Part shown: in pieces, positions 1-9,167 of the stretch
Layout of the letters: every line of letters starts with the position of its first letter
Position numbering within the stretch: the stretch's first letter is position 1
Assembly (NCBI RefSeq): GCF_030815085.1
Contig: NZ_JAUSWG010000010.1
Length of the DNA: 64,000 nucleotides
Origin: Paraclostridium ghonii
Lineage (GTDB): Bacteria; Bacillota; Clostridia; Peptostreptococcales; Peptostreptococcaceae
Direction: 5' to 3' (one strand)
Notes under the pieces: model-generated
What the model saw: only the letters and a program-made list of their open reading frames with translations
What the model was told of the DNA's origin: nothing
The model's database searches: none
Position numbers and translations under genes: made by a program

Positions 1-60
1 TACTATAATTTTACAATGGAGGTTTTTTTATTTCTACTCATAGCTATAAGCCTTTCAGAA

Positions 61-79
61 CCACAGGTATAACCAGTGG
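61..79. repeat. Short inverted repeat near the window edge
   Basis: CCACAGGT and ACCAGTGG face each other around a three-base loop. Reading the minus strand from about position 95 to 2 gives an open stretch ending in a TAG stop and containing GSERLIAMSRNKK. This could be the end of a decayed gene or mobile element. Too little is in the window to decide. Confidence 0.4.
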
Positions 80-100
80 TATTCTTAATACAAAATAAAA

Positions 101-128
101 AAATGAGTGAAGTTACCTTCACTCATTT
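101..128 (-). terminator. Intrinsic terminator after the APC permease
   Basis: A perfect 12-bp stem (AAATGAGTGAAG with its complement) has a four-base loop. It is followed on the minus strand by seven T. It lies about 20 bases beyond the permease stop codon. Confidence 0.9.
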
Positions 129-149
129 ATATATGTTTAACTAATTTTA

Positions 150-1598
150 TTAATTAGATGTCTTTTCACTTCCATTAGTTCTCTTAGCTATAACAGGTAA
201 TATTAATCCTATTCCCATTAATACTAAAGGTGTTATAATATTTAAACCAACTTTAAATACCCATTCAGAAGTAAATACCGTAGCATCTGTAGAGAACATA
301 CCCATTATACATGCAAATGCTGTAAATCCAAAACACCAAAGTCCAACTAAGAATCCTAATTTGTCACTCTTTATAAATTTATAGTCAGTTTTGAATTGAC
401 TGCTCATCTTCTTAAGACCCATGTAAGCTAAGAATACCCATAAGTATCTCATTGGCATTACAACTGCATTTAATTTTAACAACGATTCAAATAAATCGTT
501 AGTACTACCTATTCCTAATGCTGGAACTATTATTAAACTAGAAACTAGTATAGCAGTCATTATATATCCATTAACTAAAACGCCATTTTTATTTGTTTTA
601 GATAACGCCTTAGGTATAAAATTAGAATCAGCTTCCCCTAGTAAAACTCTAAGTGGTGCATCTATTGAGAATACTAAAGCTGATAATTGCGCTGCTGTAT
701 TAGCTAATGCATAAACTATAACGAATAAACTACCTAATCCATAATGCTCTCCTAATAATTGGAATGCATAGTATTGACCATTCATCATTAAGTCTTCTGG
801 TATAGCGTTAGCATTAAACATCATCCCCATAGCTATTGATCCTAAAAGTGCACATACAGCAACCATTCCAGCTAAAACCAACATTCCTTTAGGGAAGTTT
901 TTAGATGGATTTTTAGTATTGTTTACGTATGGAGCTATTTTTTCACACCCTCCAACAGCAAATACTAACATTGATAAAGTTGTTAAATATGCAAAATCAA
1001 ATTTAGGTACAAATGACTTAGGTGTTATATTAGGTGTTGCAACATGACCTGTTATAGCTGGAGCTGCTAATCCTAATACTATGTATAATAAAGACATAAC
1101 AAACATTGAAGTACCTGCTACGTTACCTATAACCTTTAATACTTTTATTCCCTTTGTTGAAACATATAAAAACACTAAAAATACTACAAGTACCATTCCT
1201 TGTAATATTAAAGGATTTAATCCCTTTAATGTTGTAGCTAAATCTCCTGATGGACTAACTGCCCAAGAAAGTGCTATTAATAAAGATTGTGGCTTTTGTG
1301 CTAAGTAAGGCACATGTACAACCCAATATGTCCACCCTGCCATAAATGCAAGCATTGGTGTTGTAGTTGATTTTATCCAAGCTGAAACTCCCCCTTGAGA
1401 ATCTTTAAATGCAGACCCTAATTCTCCAACCATTAATGTATATGGTACAAAGTATAAAGCTATCATGAATATCCACGAGAATACTACAGTAAGCCCTTGA
1501 TTTGCAAAGTTATTAACAACATTTCCAAATCCCCATACCATGACAAATCCCATCAAGGCAATATTTTGCCATTTTAAATTTCTATTTTGATCAGGCAT
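150..1598 (-). CDS. APC-superfamily amino acid permease (YjeM/GadC-like)
   Basis: Predicted inner-membrane amino acid transporter of 482 residues, the usual length for the APC superfamily, with about 12 hydrophobic segments. The N-terminal segment runs from a Trp-Gly-Phe-Gly-Asn stretch near residue 22. It continues to a Gly-Glu-Leu-Gly-Ser-Ala-Phe loop and Gly-Gly-Val-Ser-Ala-Trp near residues 70-75, resembling YjeM-type and glutamate/GABA antiporter-type permeases. The ATG follows a G-rich ribosome site (GGGGGG, 7 bases upstream). The gene stands alone, with its own promoter and terminator. The substrate cannot be read from the sequence; an amino acid is likely, exchange or proton symport both possible. 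Confidence 0.85.
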   Translation of the reverse strand: MPDQNRNLKWQNIALMGFVMVWGFGNVVNNFANQGLTVVFSWIFMIALYFVPYTLMVGELGSAFKDSQGGVSAWIKSTTTPMLAFMAGWTYWVVHVPYLAQKPQSLLIALSWAVSPSGDLATTLKGLNPLILQGMVLVVFLVFLYVSTKGIKVLKVIGNVAGTSMFVMSLLYIVLGLAAPAITGHVATPNITPKSFVPKFDFAYLTTLSMLVFAVGGCEKIAPYVNNTKNPSKNFPKGMLVLAGMVAVCALLGSIAMGMMFNANAIPEDLMMNGQYYAFQLLGEHYGLGSLFVIVYALANTAAQLSALVFSIDAPLRVLLGEADSNFIPKALSKTNKNGVLVNGYIMTAILVSSLIIVPALGIGSTNDLFESLLKLNAVVMPMRYLWVFLAYMGLKKMSSQFKTDYKFIKSDKLGFLVGLWCFGFTAFACIMGMFSTDATVFTSEWVFKVGLNIITPLVLMGIGLILPVIAKRTNGSEKTSN

Positions 1599-1639
1599 AG
1601 ATCTTTTCCCCCCAAAAAATTTATATGATTACACTCTAT

Positions 1640-1678
1640 ATTATATATAGTTATTATTTATTGTCAACGCAATATTGC
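1640..1678 (-). promoter_or_regulatory. Promoter and adjoining palindrome of the APC permease
   Basis: On the minus strand TTGACA (1662-1667) and TATAAT (1640-1645) are separated by 16 bases, a near-consensus vegetative promoter about 40 bases upstream of the ATG. Just upstream of the -35 box is the perfect palindrome GCAATATTGC (1669-1678). That is a plausible site for a regulator of unknown identity. Confidence 0.75.
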
Positions 1679-2008
1679 AATCATTTTCCCAATCCATTTC
1701 CTTCCATTTTTTTCTTAATATTTTGATAATTAATTTTTTCTATTTATATTCTTTTCAAAATCTAAAATTATATATTTTATAATTTTTAATTATTTTTTAA
1801 AATTACTATTATTTATAATACAATTTAAATCTTTTATAATTTTATTTTTGATATATTTCCAATCACTTCTTTCATTTTCTATAATTAAATTTTAAATGTT
1901 AATTTTTTGTTTTTTATAAAAATTTTTTTATGCTTAATGAAATTACGTTTACAAAAACTATGGATAACCTATGATACTTAGTTATACCAATTAATATGTT
2001 TTGGGCGC
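1679..2008. other. AT-rich intergenic stretch
   Basis: Between the permease promoter and the terminator of the P-type ATPase I see no open reading frame with a ribosome site, no repeat and no structured RNA. The base composition is very AT-rich throughout. Confidence 0.6.
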
Positions 2009-2010
2009 AA

Positions 2011-2040
2011 AAAAGGCTGGCACACAGGTGTCAGCTTTTT
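2011..2040 (-). terminator. Terminator after the P-type ATPase
   Basis: A 13-bp stem (including two wobble positions) encloses a four-base loop and ends in six T on the minus strand. It is four bases from the ATPase stop codon. Confidence 0.9.
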
Positions 2041-2043
2041 GTT

Positions 2044-4419
2044 TTATACTTTGATATTGTAGAATTTTTCGCCCTTCATTTCTTTATACTTGATGTATTT
2101 TCTTAAAATATAGTTTATTATTTTTCTAATATAATTATATACAGGTATAACACTTAAAATTAATGGCACATATACTATCATCATATTTAAACTTATAATG
2201 TTTACAAACGAAAGAATATCTCTGAAAACTACAATTGTCAAAATGAATAAAGTAATTAACGTAATTAGCATAATTCCTATTTTTTTATCAATAGGTCTAG
2301 ATATTCGCCATAGTGATGTAAAACATACTGTACCTGTTAATAATACACATAACGTTGATATCATTTGATTGCTAAAACTAAATATATTCCCCATAATTAA
2401 TATAAGTATTATATAAATAACTACACAAATTCCAGCTGAAAAAGCAGGTATTGAAATATTTAACAGTAGATTTTCTTTTATTCGTGAGTAATTTGGTCTA
2501 AATGCTAAAAAGAAAGATGGTATTCCAACGCCCAGAGATGTTATTGGAGTTAATTGTATAGGGTGAAATGGATAAGATCTTCCAATAAATATAAAGATTA
2601 CAGCTAATAAAATTGAGTATACTGTTTTAATTAAATACTGTGATGCTACTTGCTGTATATTATTTACAACCCTTCTACCGCCCATGACTACATCTATCAT
2701 AGAATCAAAATTGGAATCTAAAAGCACAAAGTCAGAAACACCTTTTGCAGCATCACTTCCTTCTGCCATTACTATACTACAATCTGATTCTTTAAGAGCT
2801 AAAATATCATTTACACCATCACCTGTCATACCAACTGTATGACCTTCATCTTTAAAAGCTTTTATAAGTTTCTTTTTTTGTTCAGGACTAACTCGTCCAA
2901 AAATTTCATATTTATTTGTATAATTACTCAAATCTTCTTCCTCGCAAACAGTGCTCATATCTATGTATTTATCAAAGTTATCAACACCTGCTCTTTTTGC
3001 AATTTGAGAAACCGTCTTCGCATTATCTCCTGATATAATTTTGATTGATACGCCTTGTTTTTTAAAATATTTTAATGTATTAGAAGCTTCTTTTCTTATT
3101 GTATCTTCCATCATTGAAAGTCCTATTAATTTTATATCTTTTGGCAATTTATTATCAACAATAGTATCATTTGAATGTGCAAAAGCTAAAACCCTCTCGC
3201 CCTTAGCAGTTGATTGGTTTATTATATTTTGAATATTAGAAGGTATGTTTTTAAATATAAATTCAGGTGCCCCCATTATGTAGCTACCTTCATTTTCAAA
3301 ACTCACTCCACTCCACTTTCTAGCAGATGAAAATTGTACAGTTTTAATAATCTTCCAATTATTTGGGCTTGGCAAACCTACTTTTAATGCTTTACTAGTT
3401 GCATTTTCTTCAAGGCTTTCTACTGATGTTGAAATGCCTTCTTTTAGCTTATCCAATTCAAAATCTCCACATGTGATTATATCTACTAGTTTTATATTTC
3501 CATCGGTTATAGTTCCTGTTTTATCTAAACATAATAAATCTACACGTGCTAAATTTTCAATAGATCCCAAAGTTTTTACAAGAACCTTTTTCTTACTTAA
3601 CTTTATAACTTCACCAGCTAATGCAATGGAAGTAATCAGTATTAACCCTTCTGGAATCATTCCAGTCATTGCTGCTGAAACCCCTAATATAACCTCGTTT
3701 TTCTCTATTCCAGATGCTGATTTAGATAAAGCTAATGCTATTCCTATTGGAACTATTACAAAAGCAAGTACTTTTATAATTTTCTTAAGCGTTTTTATTA
3801 ATTCACTATCTATATCTTTTTCTTTTTTTGCTTCCATTACAATCTTAGATGCATAACTTTCTTCTCCAACATTTGTAACTTTTACATAAGCTGATCCACT
3901 AATAACATAACTTCCTGACATAACATTAGAATTAACATTTTTTAAAATCACATCTGATTCTCCAGTTAATTGAGATTCATCTACTTCTAATCCATCAGTC
4001 TTGATTACAATTCCATCTACACAAATTTGCGATCCTCTAGTTATAACCATTAAATCATCTTTTACTAATTCATTTTGATCTATCTTACTTTCTTTATTGT
4101 CTCTTATTACAATTACTTTTGCTTGATTTAATAAAGATAATTTATCTACCCTTTTTTTTGCTCTTATTTCTTGAAATATACCAATAAATATATTTGATAT
4201 TATTACCCCTACAAATAATAAATTTTTATAACTTCCTGTATATATAATAAAAATAGCTATCACAAAATTTATAAAATTAAACAACGTACATATATTATCT
4301 TTAAATATTTTTTTATAACTTCTAGTTAATGGCTTTACAAATGAATTTTTTTCACCACGTTGAACTCTATCTATGACTTCTTTGGTAGATAATCCTTCTT
4401 GTGTAAACTCTATATTCAT
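2044..4419 (-). CDS. Cation-translocating P-type ATPase, CtpE-like
   Basis: ATP-driven membrane cation pump of 791 residues. The family hallmarks are in order: the actuator TGES at residues 152-155, IPEGL in the fourth membrane helix at 255-259, and the phosphorylation motif DKTGT with the acceptor Asp at 299. The hinge GDGVND lies in the HAD domain, and a hydrophobic C-terminal third carries the last membrane helices. There is no N-terminal heavy-metal domain and no CPC motif, so it is not a copper- or zinc-type pump. The PEGL motif and length resemble mycobacterial CtpE, which exports calcium. Calcium (or a similar divalent or potassium ion) is therefore inferred. The gene is monocistronic. 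Confidence 0.85.
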   Translation of the reverse strand: MNIEFTQEGLSTKEVIDRVQRGEKNSFVKPLTRSYKKIFKDNICTLFNFINFVIAIFIIYTGSYKNLLFVGVIISNIFIGIFQEIRAKKRVDKLSLLNQAKVIVIRDNKESKIDQNELVKDDLMVITRGSQICVDGIVIKTDGLEVDESQLTGESDVILKNVNSNVMSGSYVISGSAYVKVTNVGEESYASKIVMEAKKEKDIDSELIKTLKKIIKVLAFVIVPIGIALALSKSASGIEKNEVILGVSAAMTGMIPEGLILITSIALAGEVIKLSKKKVLVKTLGSIENLARVDLLCLDKTGTITDGNIKLVDIITCGDFELDKLKEGISTSVESLEENATSKALKVGLPSPNNWKIIKTVQFSSARKWSGVSFENEGSYIMGAPEFIFKNIPSNIQNIINQSTAKGERVLAFAHSNDTIVDNKLPKDIKLIGLSMMEDTIRKEASNTLKYFKKQGVSIKIISGDNAKTVSQIAKRAGVDNFDKYIDMSTVCEEEDLSNYTNKYEIFGRVSPEQKKKLIKAFKDEGHTVGMTGDGVNDILALKESDCSIVMAEGSDAAKGVSDFVLLDSNFDSMIDVVMGGRRVVNNIQQVASQYLIKTVYSILLAVIFIFIGRSYPFHPIQLTPITSLGVGIPSFFLAFRPNYSRIKENLLLNISIPAFSAGICVVIYIILILIMGNIFSFSNQMISTLCVLLTGTVCFTSLWRISRPIDKKIGIMLITLITLFILTIVVFRDILSFVNIISLNMMIVYVPLILSVIPVYNYIRKIINYILRKYIKYKEMKGEKFYNIKV

Positions 4420-4570
4420 AGATTAAACCATCCCTTTCGTATAATTTTAATCATTGATATTAATAATTCTAATGTAAATAATTATACACTATTTTAAATC
4501 TTTAGATATAAAAATATATTAACCTATAAAGAGCTAATTAAATCATATTTGTAAAAAAAAACTTAAAAAT

Positions 4571-4600
4571 AAAAAAAGCTGATACATATCAGCTTTTTTT
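4571..4600 (-). terminator. Terminator of the lysine operon
   Basis: AAAAAAAGCTGAT pairs perfectly with ATCAGCTTTTTTT around the loop ACAT. It lies immediately downstream of dapH, so the asd-dapA-dapB-dapH transcript should end here. Confidence 0.92.
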
Positions 4601-4610
4601 ATTTTTATTA

Positions 4611-5324
4611 TTAATCTAAGTTTCTTAAATCATCCATTAATTTTGTTTTGTCAGCAGTTTTTTCATCTTTCATTTTTATTATTTTAGCAGGAGATCCAGC
4701 TACTACTGCTCCAGCAGGAACATTTTGTGTAACTACAGATCCAGCAGCTACTACTGCACCTTCTCCTATTCTTACGCCTTCAAGTATCACTGCATTAGCA
4801 CCGATCATCGCATCATCTTCTACTATAACAGGATCTGCTGAAGGTGGTTCTAAAACACCTGCTACTACTGCCCCAGCTCCAAGGTGAACATTTTTACCAA
4901 GTGTACCTCTAGCTCCGATTACAGCATTCATATCTACCATAGAACCTTCTCCAACTACTGCTCCTATGTTTATAACTGCACCCATCATTACTACTGCATT
5001 CTTTCCTATAGTAACCATATCTCTTATATAAGCACCTGGCTCTATTCTTGCATGCTCATGTAAGTAATTATACATTGGTATAGCAGAATTTCTTCTGTCA
5101 TATTCCATGTGTATGTCAACTAAACTATCCTTTTGAGCATCTAAAACTTCTTTTATAGCTTCATAGTCTCCTATTATAGTGTATGATCCATTACTTCCAA
5201 ACACTTTATAATCTTCAGTTGACTTAGCATTTAACTCTCCATTTACATAAACCTTTACTGGTGTCTTTTTTTCTACTGTTTTTATATACCTTGCTATTTC
5301 ATATGCGTCATTTAAATTTATCAT
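4611..5324 (-). CDS. dapH: Tetrahydrodipicolinate N-acetyltransferase
   Basis: Acetylates 2,3,4,5-tetrahydropyridine-2,6-dicarboxylate in the acetyl branch of lysine and diaminopimelate synthesis, in the cytosol. The protein has 237 residues, standard for DapH. A small N-terminal domain (about 1-85) precedes a left-handed beta helix. That helix is built of hexapeptide repeats from roughly residue 95 to 215, with GAVVAGSPAKIIK near the end. It is the last gene of the operon, 14 bases after dapB, with an AGGAGG ribosome site before ATG. No N-acetyl-diaminopimelate deacetylase or aminotransferase gene is in this window. Confidence 0.95.
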   Translation of the reverse strand: MINLNDAYEIARYIKTVEKKTPVKVYVNGELNAKSTEDYKVFGSNGSYTIIGDYEAIKEVLDAQKDSLVDIHMEYDRRNSAIPMYNYLHEHARIEPGAYIRDMVTIGKNAVVMMGAVINIGAVVGEGSMVDMNAVIGARGTLGKNVHLGAGAVVAGVLEPPSADPVIVEDDAMIGANAVILEGVRIGEGAVVAAGSVVTQNVPAGAVVAGSPAKIIKMKDEKTADKTKLMDDLRNLD

Positions 5325-5338
5325 CTGTATCCTCCTAG

Positions 5339-6085
5339 TTACTTTAACATATCGTCCATATTATAATATCCAGCTTCTTTATTAAATAAATATTTAGCTG
5401 CTGTTATTGCTCCATTTGCAAATATATCTTTAGATTGAGCTCTATGACATATCATAACTTCTTCCTCTAATCCTGCAAATATAGCTTCGTGTTCTCCAAC
5501 TATTGTTCCACCTCTTACAGCATGTATACCAATTTCATTTTCATTTCTTTTTGCATCTCTACCGTGTCTTCCATAATTATAAACAGATTCAGGTAAAACT
5601 TCTTTGATAGCATTAGCTACCATTATAGCTGTTCCACTTGGAGCATCTACTTTTTTATTATGATGCTTTTCTATTATTTCTATATCAAATTCTTTTAATG
5701 CTTTTGCAGCTTCTTTTACAAGCTTTAACATTACATTTACCCCTAAAGACATATTAGAAGAATGGAATATTGGTATTATCTTAGAAGCTTCTTTTATTTT
5801 TTCTAATTGTTCTTTAGTAAATCCTGTTGTAGCAATTACTAAAGGAGTTTTTGTTTTAAGTGCATACCCTAACACATCTTCAAGCGCAGAAAAATGTGAA
5901 AAATCTATTATAACATCAGCACTTTCTTGTATTTCACTCATCTTAGTATATAATTTGTAGTCAGTACTTTCTCCTGTTGGCATTGAACATCCACAAACTA
6001 ATTCTAAATCTTTATCTTCGTTTACGCATCTAGTAAGTACTTTTCCCATCTTACCAAGCGCGCCATTTACTATAACCTTTATCAT
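5339..6085 (-). CDS. dapB: 4-Hydroxy-tetrahydrodipicolinate reductase
   Basis: NAD(P)H-dependent reductase of the DapA product, second step of the shared lysine and peptidoglycan pathway. The Rossmann motif GALGKMG is at the N-terminus and the catalytic HHNKKVDAPSGTA motif is in the middle. I place the start at the ATG ending at 6085 (248 residues). It follows AGGAGGA by six bases, whereas the longer in-frame start 27 bases upstream has no ribosome site. This ribosome site overlaps the dapA stop codon, which implies translational coupling. Confidence 0.95.
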   Translation of the reverse strand: MIKVIVNGALGKMGKVLTRCVNEDKDLELVCGCSMPTGESTDYKLYTKMSEIQESADVIIDFSHFSALEDVLGYALKTKTPLVIATTGFTKEQLEKIKEASKIIPIFHSSNMSLGVNVMLKLVKEAAKALKEFDIEIIEKHHNKKVDAPSGTAIMVANAIKEVLPESVYNYGRHGRDAKRNENEIGIHAVRGGTIVGEHEAIFAGLEEEVMICHRAQSKDIFANGAITAAKYLFNKEAGYYNMDDMLK

Positions 6086-6095
6086 TTTTTTCCTC

Positions 6096-6974
6096 CTATA
6101 ACTCAAATCCATAGTTTACAAGTTCGTCTCTTAAAGTTTTTAGATTGCTATCTTCCATTGGAGCTAGAGGAAGTCTTAAATCTCCAACCTCAAAACCTAA
6201 TAAATTCATAGCAGTTTTTATAGGTATAGGATTTACTTCTATAAATAATTTATCTATTAATGATTTCATACCCAATTGTAACTCTCTTGAACCTTTAACA
6301 TCTCCATTTAAGAATTTTTCTACTAAATCATGCGTTTCTTTAGGGCATATATTAGCAACTACTGATATAACGCCTACTCCTCCAAGAGATAATAAAGGTA
6401 ATATAGAATCATCATTTCCTGAATATATAGCAAATCCTTCTGGAACTAACCTAGCTATTTCTGCTATTTGAGCTATATCTCCACTAGCTTCCTTAACAGC
6501 TACTATATTTTCAATATTTGCAAGTTCTGCTATAACACTAGGCTTTATGTTAACTCCTGTTCTTCCTGGTACGTTATATAATATTATTGGCAACTTAGTG
6601 CTAGCTGCTATTGTCTCAAAATGAAGTTTTAATCCTCTTTGATTTGTCTTATTATAGTAAGGAGTTATTACTAATAATCCATCTACTCCTAATTTTTCAG
6701 CTTCTTGGCTTAAATGAACTGAGTGCATAGTATTATTAGAACCTGTTCCTGCTATAACTGGTATTCTTTTGTTTACTTTTTTAACAGAAAAATCTATAAC
6801 TTCAAATTGTTCTTTATCTGACATGGTGGTAGATTCTCCAGTAGTTCCACAAACTATTAATGCATCTGTTTTATTTTCTATATGGTATTCTATTAATTCT
6901 CCAAGTTTTTTAAAATCTACACCATCTTCATTAAAAGGAGTAACTAATGCAACTCCAGATCCCTTAAATAACAT
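6096..6974 (-). CDS. dapA: 4-Hydroxy-tetrahydrodipicolinate synthase
   Basis: Condenses pyruvate with aspartate semialdehyde, the committed step to diaminopimelate and lysine. The protein is 292 residues, full family length. The catalytic Tyr is in LYNVPGRTGVN and the Schiff-base Lys in VAVKEASGD. The substrate loop GTTGEST is near residue 43. It sits between asd (18 bases upstream) and dapB (whose ribosome site overlaps its stop). AGGTATATATT precedes the ATG. Confidence 0.96.
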   Translation of the reverse strand: MLFKGSGVALVTPFNEDGVDFKKLGELIEYHIENKTDALIVCGTTGESTTMSDKEQFEVIDFSVKKVNKRIPVIAGTGSNNTMHSVHLSQEAEKLGVDGLLVITPYYNKTNQRGLKLHFETIAASTKLPIILYNVPGRTGVNIKPSVIAELANIENIVAVKEASGDIAQIAEIARLVPEGFAIYSGNDDSILPLLSLGGVGVISVVANICPKETHDLVEKFLNGDVKGSRELQLGMKSLIDKLFIEVNPIPIKTAMNLLGFEVGDLRLPLAPMEDSNLKTLRDELVNYGFEL

Positions 6975-6992
6975 AATATATACCTCCCAATT

Positions 6993-7991
6993 TTATACTA
7001 AATCATATTTTAAAAGAAGTTCAGCTATTTGAACAGCATTAGTTGCTGCACCTTTTCTTATATTGTCAGCTACTACCCACATATTTATTCCGCTGTCTAC
7101 ACTGAAATCTCTTCTTATTCTACCTACAAATACTTCATCTCTTCCACTTAATTCAAAAGCTGTAGGATAAACATTGTTAGCTATATCATCAACTAATTCT
7201 AAACCTTCAAAATTAGCTAATAAGTTCTTTAATTCATCTATTTCAAAATCTTTTTCAAATTCAACGTTAACTGATTCACTATGCCCATTTACCACAGGTA
7301 CTCTTACTGTAGTAGCTGTAATTTTTAAATTATAATCATTTAAAATTTTCATAGTTTCATTAATCATTTTCATTTCTTCTTTTGTATATCCATTTTCCAT
7401 AAATACATCTATGTGAGGTAAGCAGTTATATGCTATAGGATGTGGATAAAATTGATTAGGAAGCCCCTTTATTCCATCTTCTAAATCTTTACTACCCTTT
7501 ACTCCTGATCCTGAAACTGCTTGATATGTTGAGTATACAATTCTTTTTATTTTATATTTATCATGAAGAGGTTTCAATGGAACCATTGCTTGTATAGTCG
7601 AACAATTTGGATTTGCAATTATCCCTTTATGATCTTTAACAGCTTCTGGGTTAACCTCAGGTACTACTAAAGGAACATTTTCATCCATTCTCCATGCACT
7701 CGAATTATCTACAACTACTACACCTTTTGATGCTGCTATTGGTGCGTATTTTTCACTTATACTTCCTCCTGCTGAGAAGAGTGCTATTTGTATATCTCTA
7801 TCAAATGAGTTTTCATTTAGTTCTTCTACTGTGTATTCTTTTCCTGCAAATTCTACTTTAGAACCTGCTGATCTAGCTGAAGAAAATAGGTATAAATTAT
7901 CTATTGGAAAATTTCTTTCCTCTAATACTTTTAAAAAAGTTCTTCCAACCATACCTGTAGCTCCAACTATAGCAACGTTTACTTTTATCAT
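6993..7991 (-). CDS. asd: Aspartate-semialdehyde dehydrogenase
   Basis: Reduces aspartyl phosphate to aspartate semialdehyde, the branch metabolite for lysine, threonine and methionine. It has 332 residues with the NADP-binding GATGMVG motif at residues 10-16. The active-site Cys lies in NPNCSTIQAM, and RVPVVNGHSE is also present. First gene of the asd-dapA-dapB-dapH operon; aspartokinase is not in the window. The ribosome site (AGAGGCGCAGGG) is weaker than those of the downstream genes. Confidence 0.96.
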   Translation of the reverse strand: MIKVNVAIVGATGMVGRTFLKVLEERNFPIDNLYLFSSARSAGSKVEFAGKEYTVEELNENSFDRDIQIALFSAGGSISEKYAPIAASKGVVVVDNSSAWRMDENVPLVVPEVNPEAVKDHKGIIANPNCSTIQAMVPLKPLHDKYKIKRIVYSTYQAVSGSGVKGSKDLEDGIKGLPNQFYPHPIAYNCLPHIDVFMENGYTKEEMKMINETMKILNDYNLKITATTVRVPVVNGHSESVNVEFEKDFEIDELKNLLANFEGLELVDDIANNVYPTAFELSGRDEVFVGRIRRDFSVDSGINMWVVADNIRKGAATNAVQIAELLLKYDLV

Positions 7992-8270
7992 ATCCCTGCG
8001 CCTCTTTCTACTTTAAAATTTCATCATCCATAATATATACGTAATTCTAGTATATATCATTTTAAATATCAATATATTGTAGATAAACATAGCATTAATC
8101 GCAATAATTTAGAAAATTTAAGCACTAATATCCATATTGCTAACATCTATAATTTATAATATGATTTTTGATTCCTTTAGTGAATTAATTAGTGTCTTAA
8201 TTTATATTTCAAACTATTGCAAACACTTCATATTTATGATATAATTCATTTAATTTGAATACATCACACA
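7992..8270. other. Upstream region of the lysine operon
   Basis: About 280 AT-rich bases between asd and the next terminator. I looked for a lysine riboswitch on the minus strand and found neither its conserved elements nor a terminator hairpin in front of asd. Control of the operon is not apparent from sequence. Confidence 0.5.
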
Positions 8271-8314
8271 AGTAAAAACCGATAGATAATGATTTATTTC
8301 TATCGGTTTTTACT
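8271..8314 (-). terminator. Terminator after the PuuD-like gene
   Basis: AGTAAAAACCGATAGA and its exact complement form a 16-bp stem around a 12-base AT-rich loop. Each side is A- or T-rich, so it could work in both directions. It lies five bases past the stop codon. Confidence 0.9.
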
Positions 8315-8318
8315 TTTT

Positions 8319-9041
8319 TTACTTACATTCCTCTATGAATCTTTTAAATATATTTAGCATATGTTCACTATGATCTACCATTAATTCAGGATGCCATTGA
8401 ACTCCAAGAACAAATTTTTTGCCAATCTTTTGAACAGCTTCTATTACTCCGTCATTAGAATATGCAATTACTTTTAAATTACTTCCAAGTGTTTTTACAC
8501 TTTGATGATGGTAGCTATTTACTAAAATTTTTGCATTGATAATTTCCTTTAATATAGAATCTTCCTTTATATCTATATAGTGAGTGCCTAAATATGGTTT
8601 TGTTTGTTGGTTATGCTGTATATGACTACCTTTTATATATTTCAAATCCTGATATAAGCTTCCTCCCAACGCTACATTTAATATTTGTAGACCTCTACAA
8701 ATACCTAATATAGGCTTATCTTGCTCTAGAGCTACTTTTATAGCTTCTATATCAAACTCATCTGCAACTTGATAGACATAACCTAATTCTCTAACAGGTT
8801 CTTCCTTATATAACATAGGGGTAACATCATCCCCCCCTGATATTATTATTCCATCCATAGCTTCAATTTGTATCTTTATATTCTCTTTGTTCTCATTTAC
8901 AGGAATTACAATAGGAACCCCCCCAGCTTTTTCAACTGCATGTATGTATGAATTTGTTAAATGAACTCGCTCTATCCCTGTAAATGCTCCTTTATCTATA
9001 GTAGCTAAATTTGCCAATATACCTATTAAAGGTTTCATCAT
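8319..9041 (-). CDS. Class I glutamine amidotransferase, gamma-glutamyl-GABA hydrolase (PuuD) type
   Basis: Predicted cytosolic hydrolase of gamma-glutamyl amides (peptidase C26 family), 240 residues. The nucleophile elbow GICRGLQILN supplies the catalytic Cys. GVQWHPE near the C-terminus supplies His and Glu. GGDDVTPMLY near residue 75 is typical of PuuD. No PuuA ligase or PuuC dehydrogenase lies beside it, although the next gene upstream is a DAO-type oxidoreductase. The actual gamma-glutamyl substrate is therefore open. Two consecutive ATGs follow GGGGG; I keep the first. Confidence 0.85.
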   Translation of the reverse strand: MMKPLIGILANLATIDKGAFTGIERVHLTNSYIHAVEKAGGVPIVIPVNENKENIKIQIEAMDGIIISGGDDVTPMLYKEEPVRELGYVYQVADEFDIEAIKVALEQDKPILGICRGLQILNVALGGSLYQDLKYIKGSHIQHNQQTKPYLGTHYIDIKEDSILKEIINAKILVNSYHHQSVKTLGSNLKVIAYSNDGVIEAVQKIGKKFVLGVQWHPELMVDHSEHMLNIFKRFIEECK

Positions 9042-9114
9042 TATCCCCCCACTTAATTAATCTATGTATCTATATATATTTAATTTCTTATAAATTAATT
9101 CTTCTATTAAATAG

Positions 9115-9164
9115 AAAATCCTACCATTTAATCCTTAAAAACAGATTAATATGATAGGATTTTT
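9115..9164 (-). terminator. Terminator after the Rieske oxidoreductase
   Basis: AAAATCCTACCATTTAAT pairs, with two mismatches or wobbles, with ATTAATATGATAGGATTTT across a 12-base loop, four bases from the stop codon. Confidence 0.8.
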
Positions 9165-9167
9165 ATT

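Noticed and set aside
3434..3856. Plus-strand open frames inside the P-type ATPase and many other genes
   Set aside because: They lie opposite well-supported genes, lack ribosome sites and encode low-complexity Ser/Ile/Phe-rich products typical of antisense AT-rich sequence.
7992..8270. Lysine riboswitch before asd
   Set aside because: Neither the conserved core nor a terminator hairpin is present on the minus strand in this interval.
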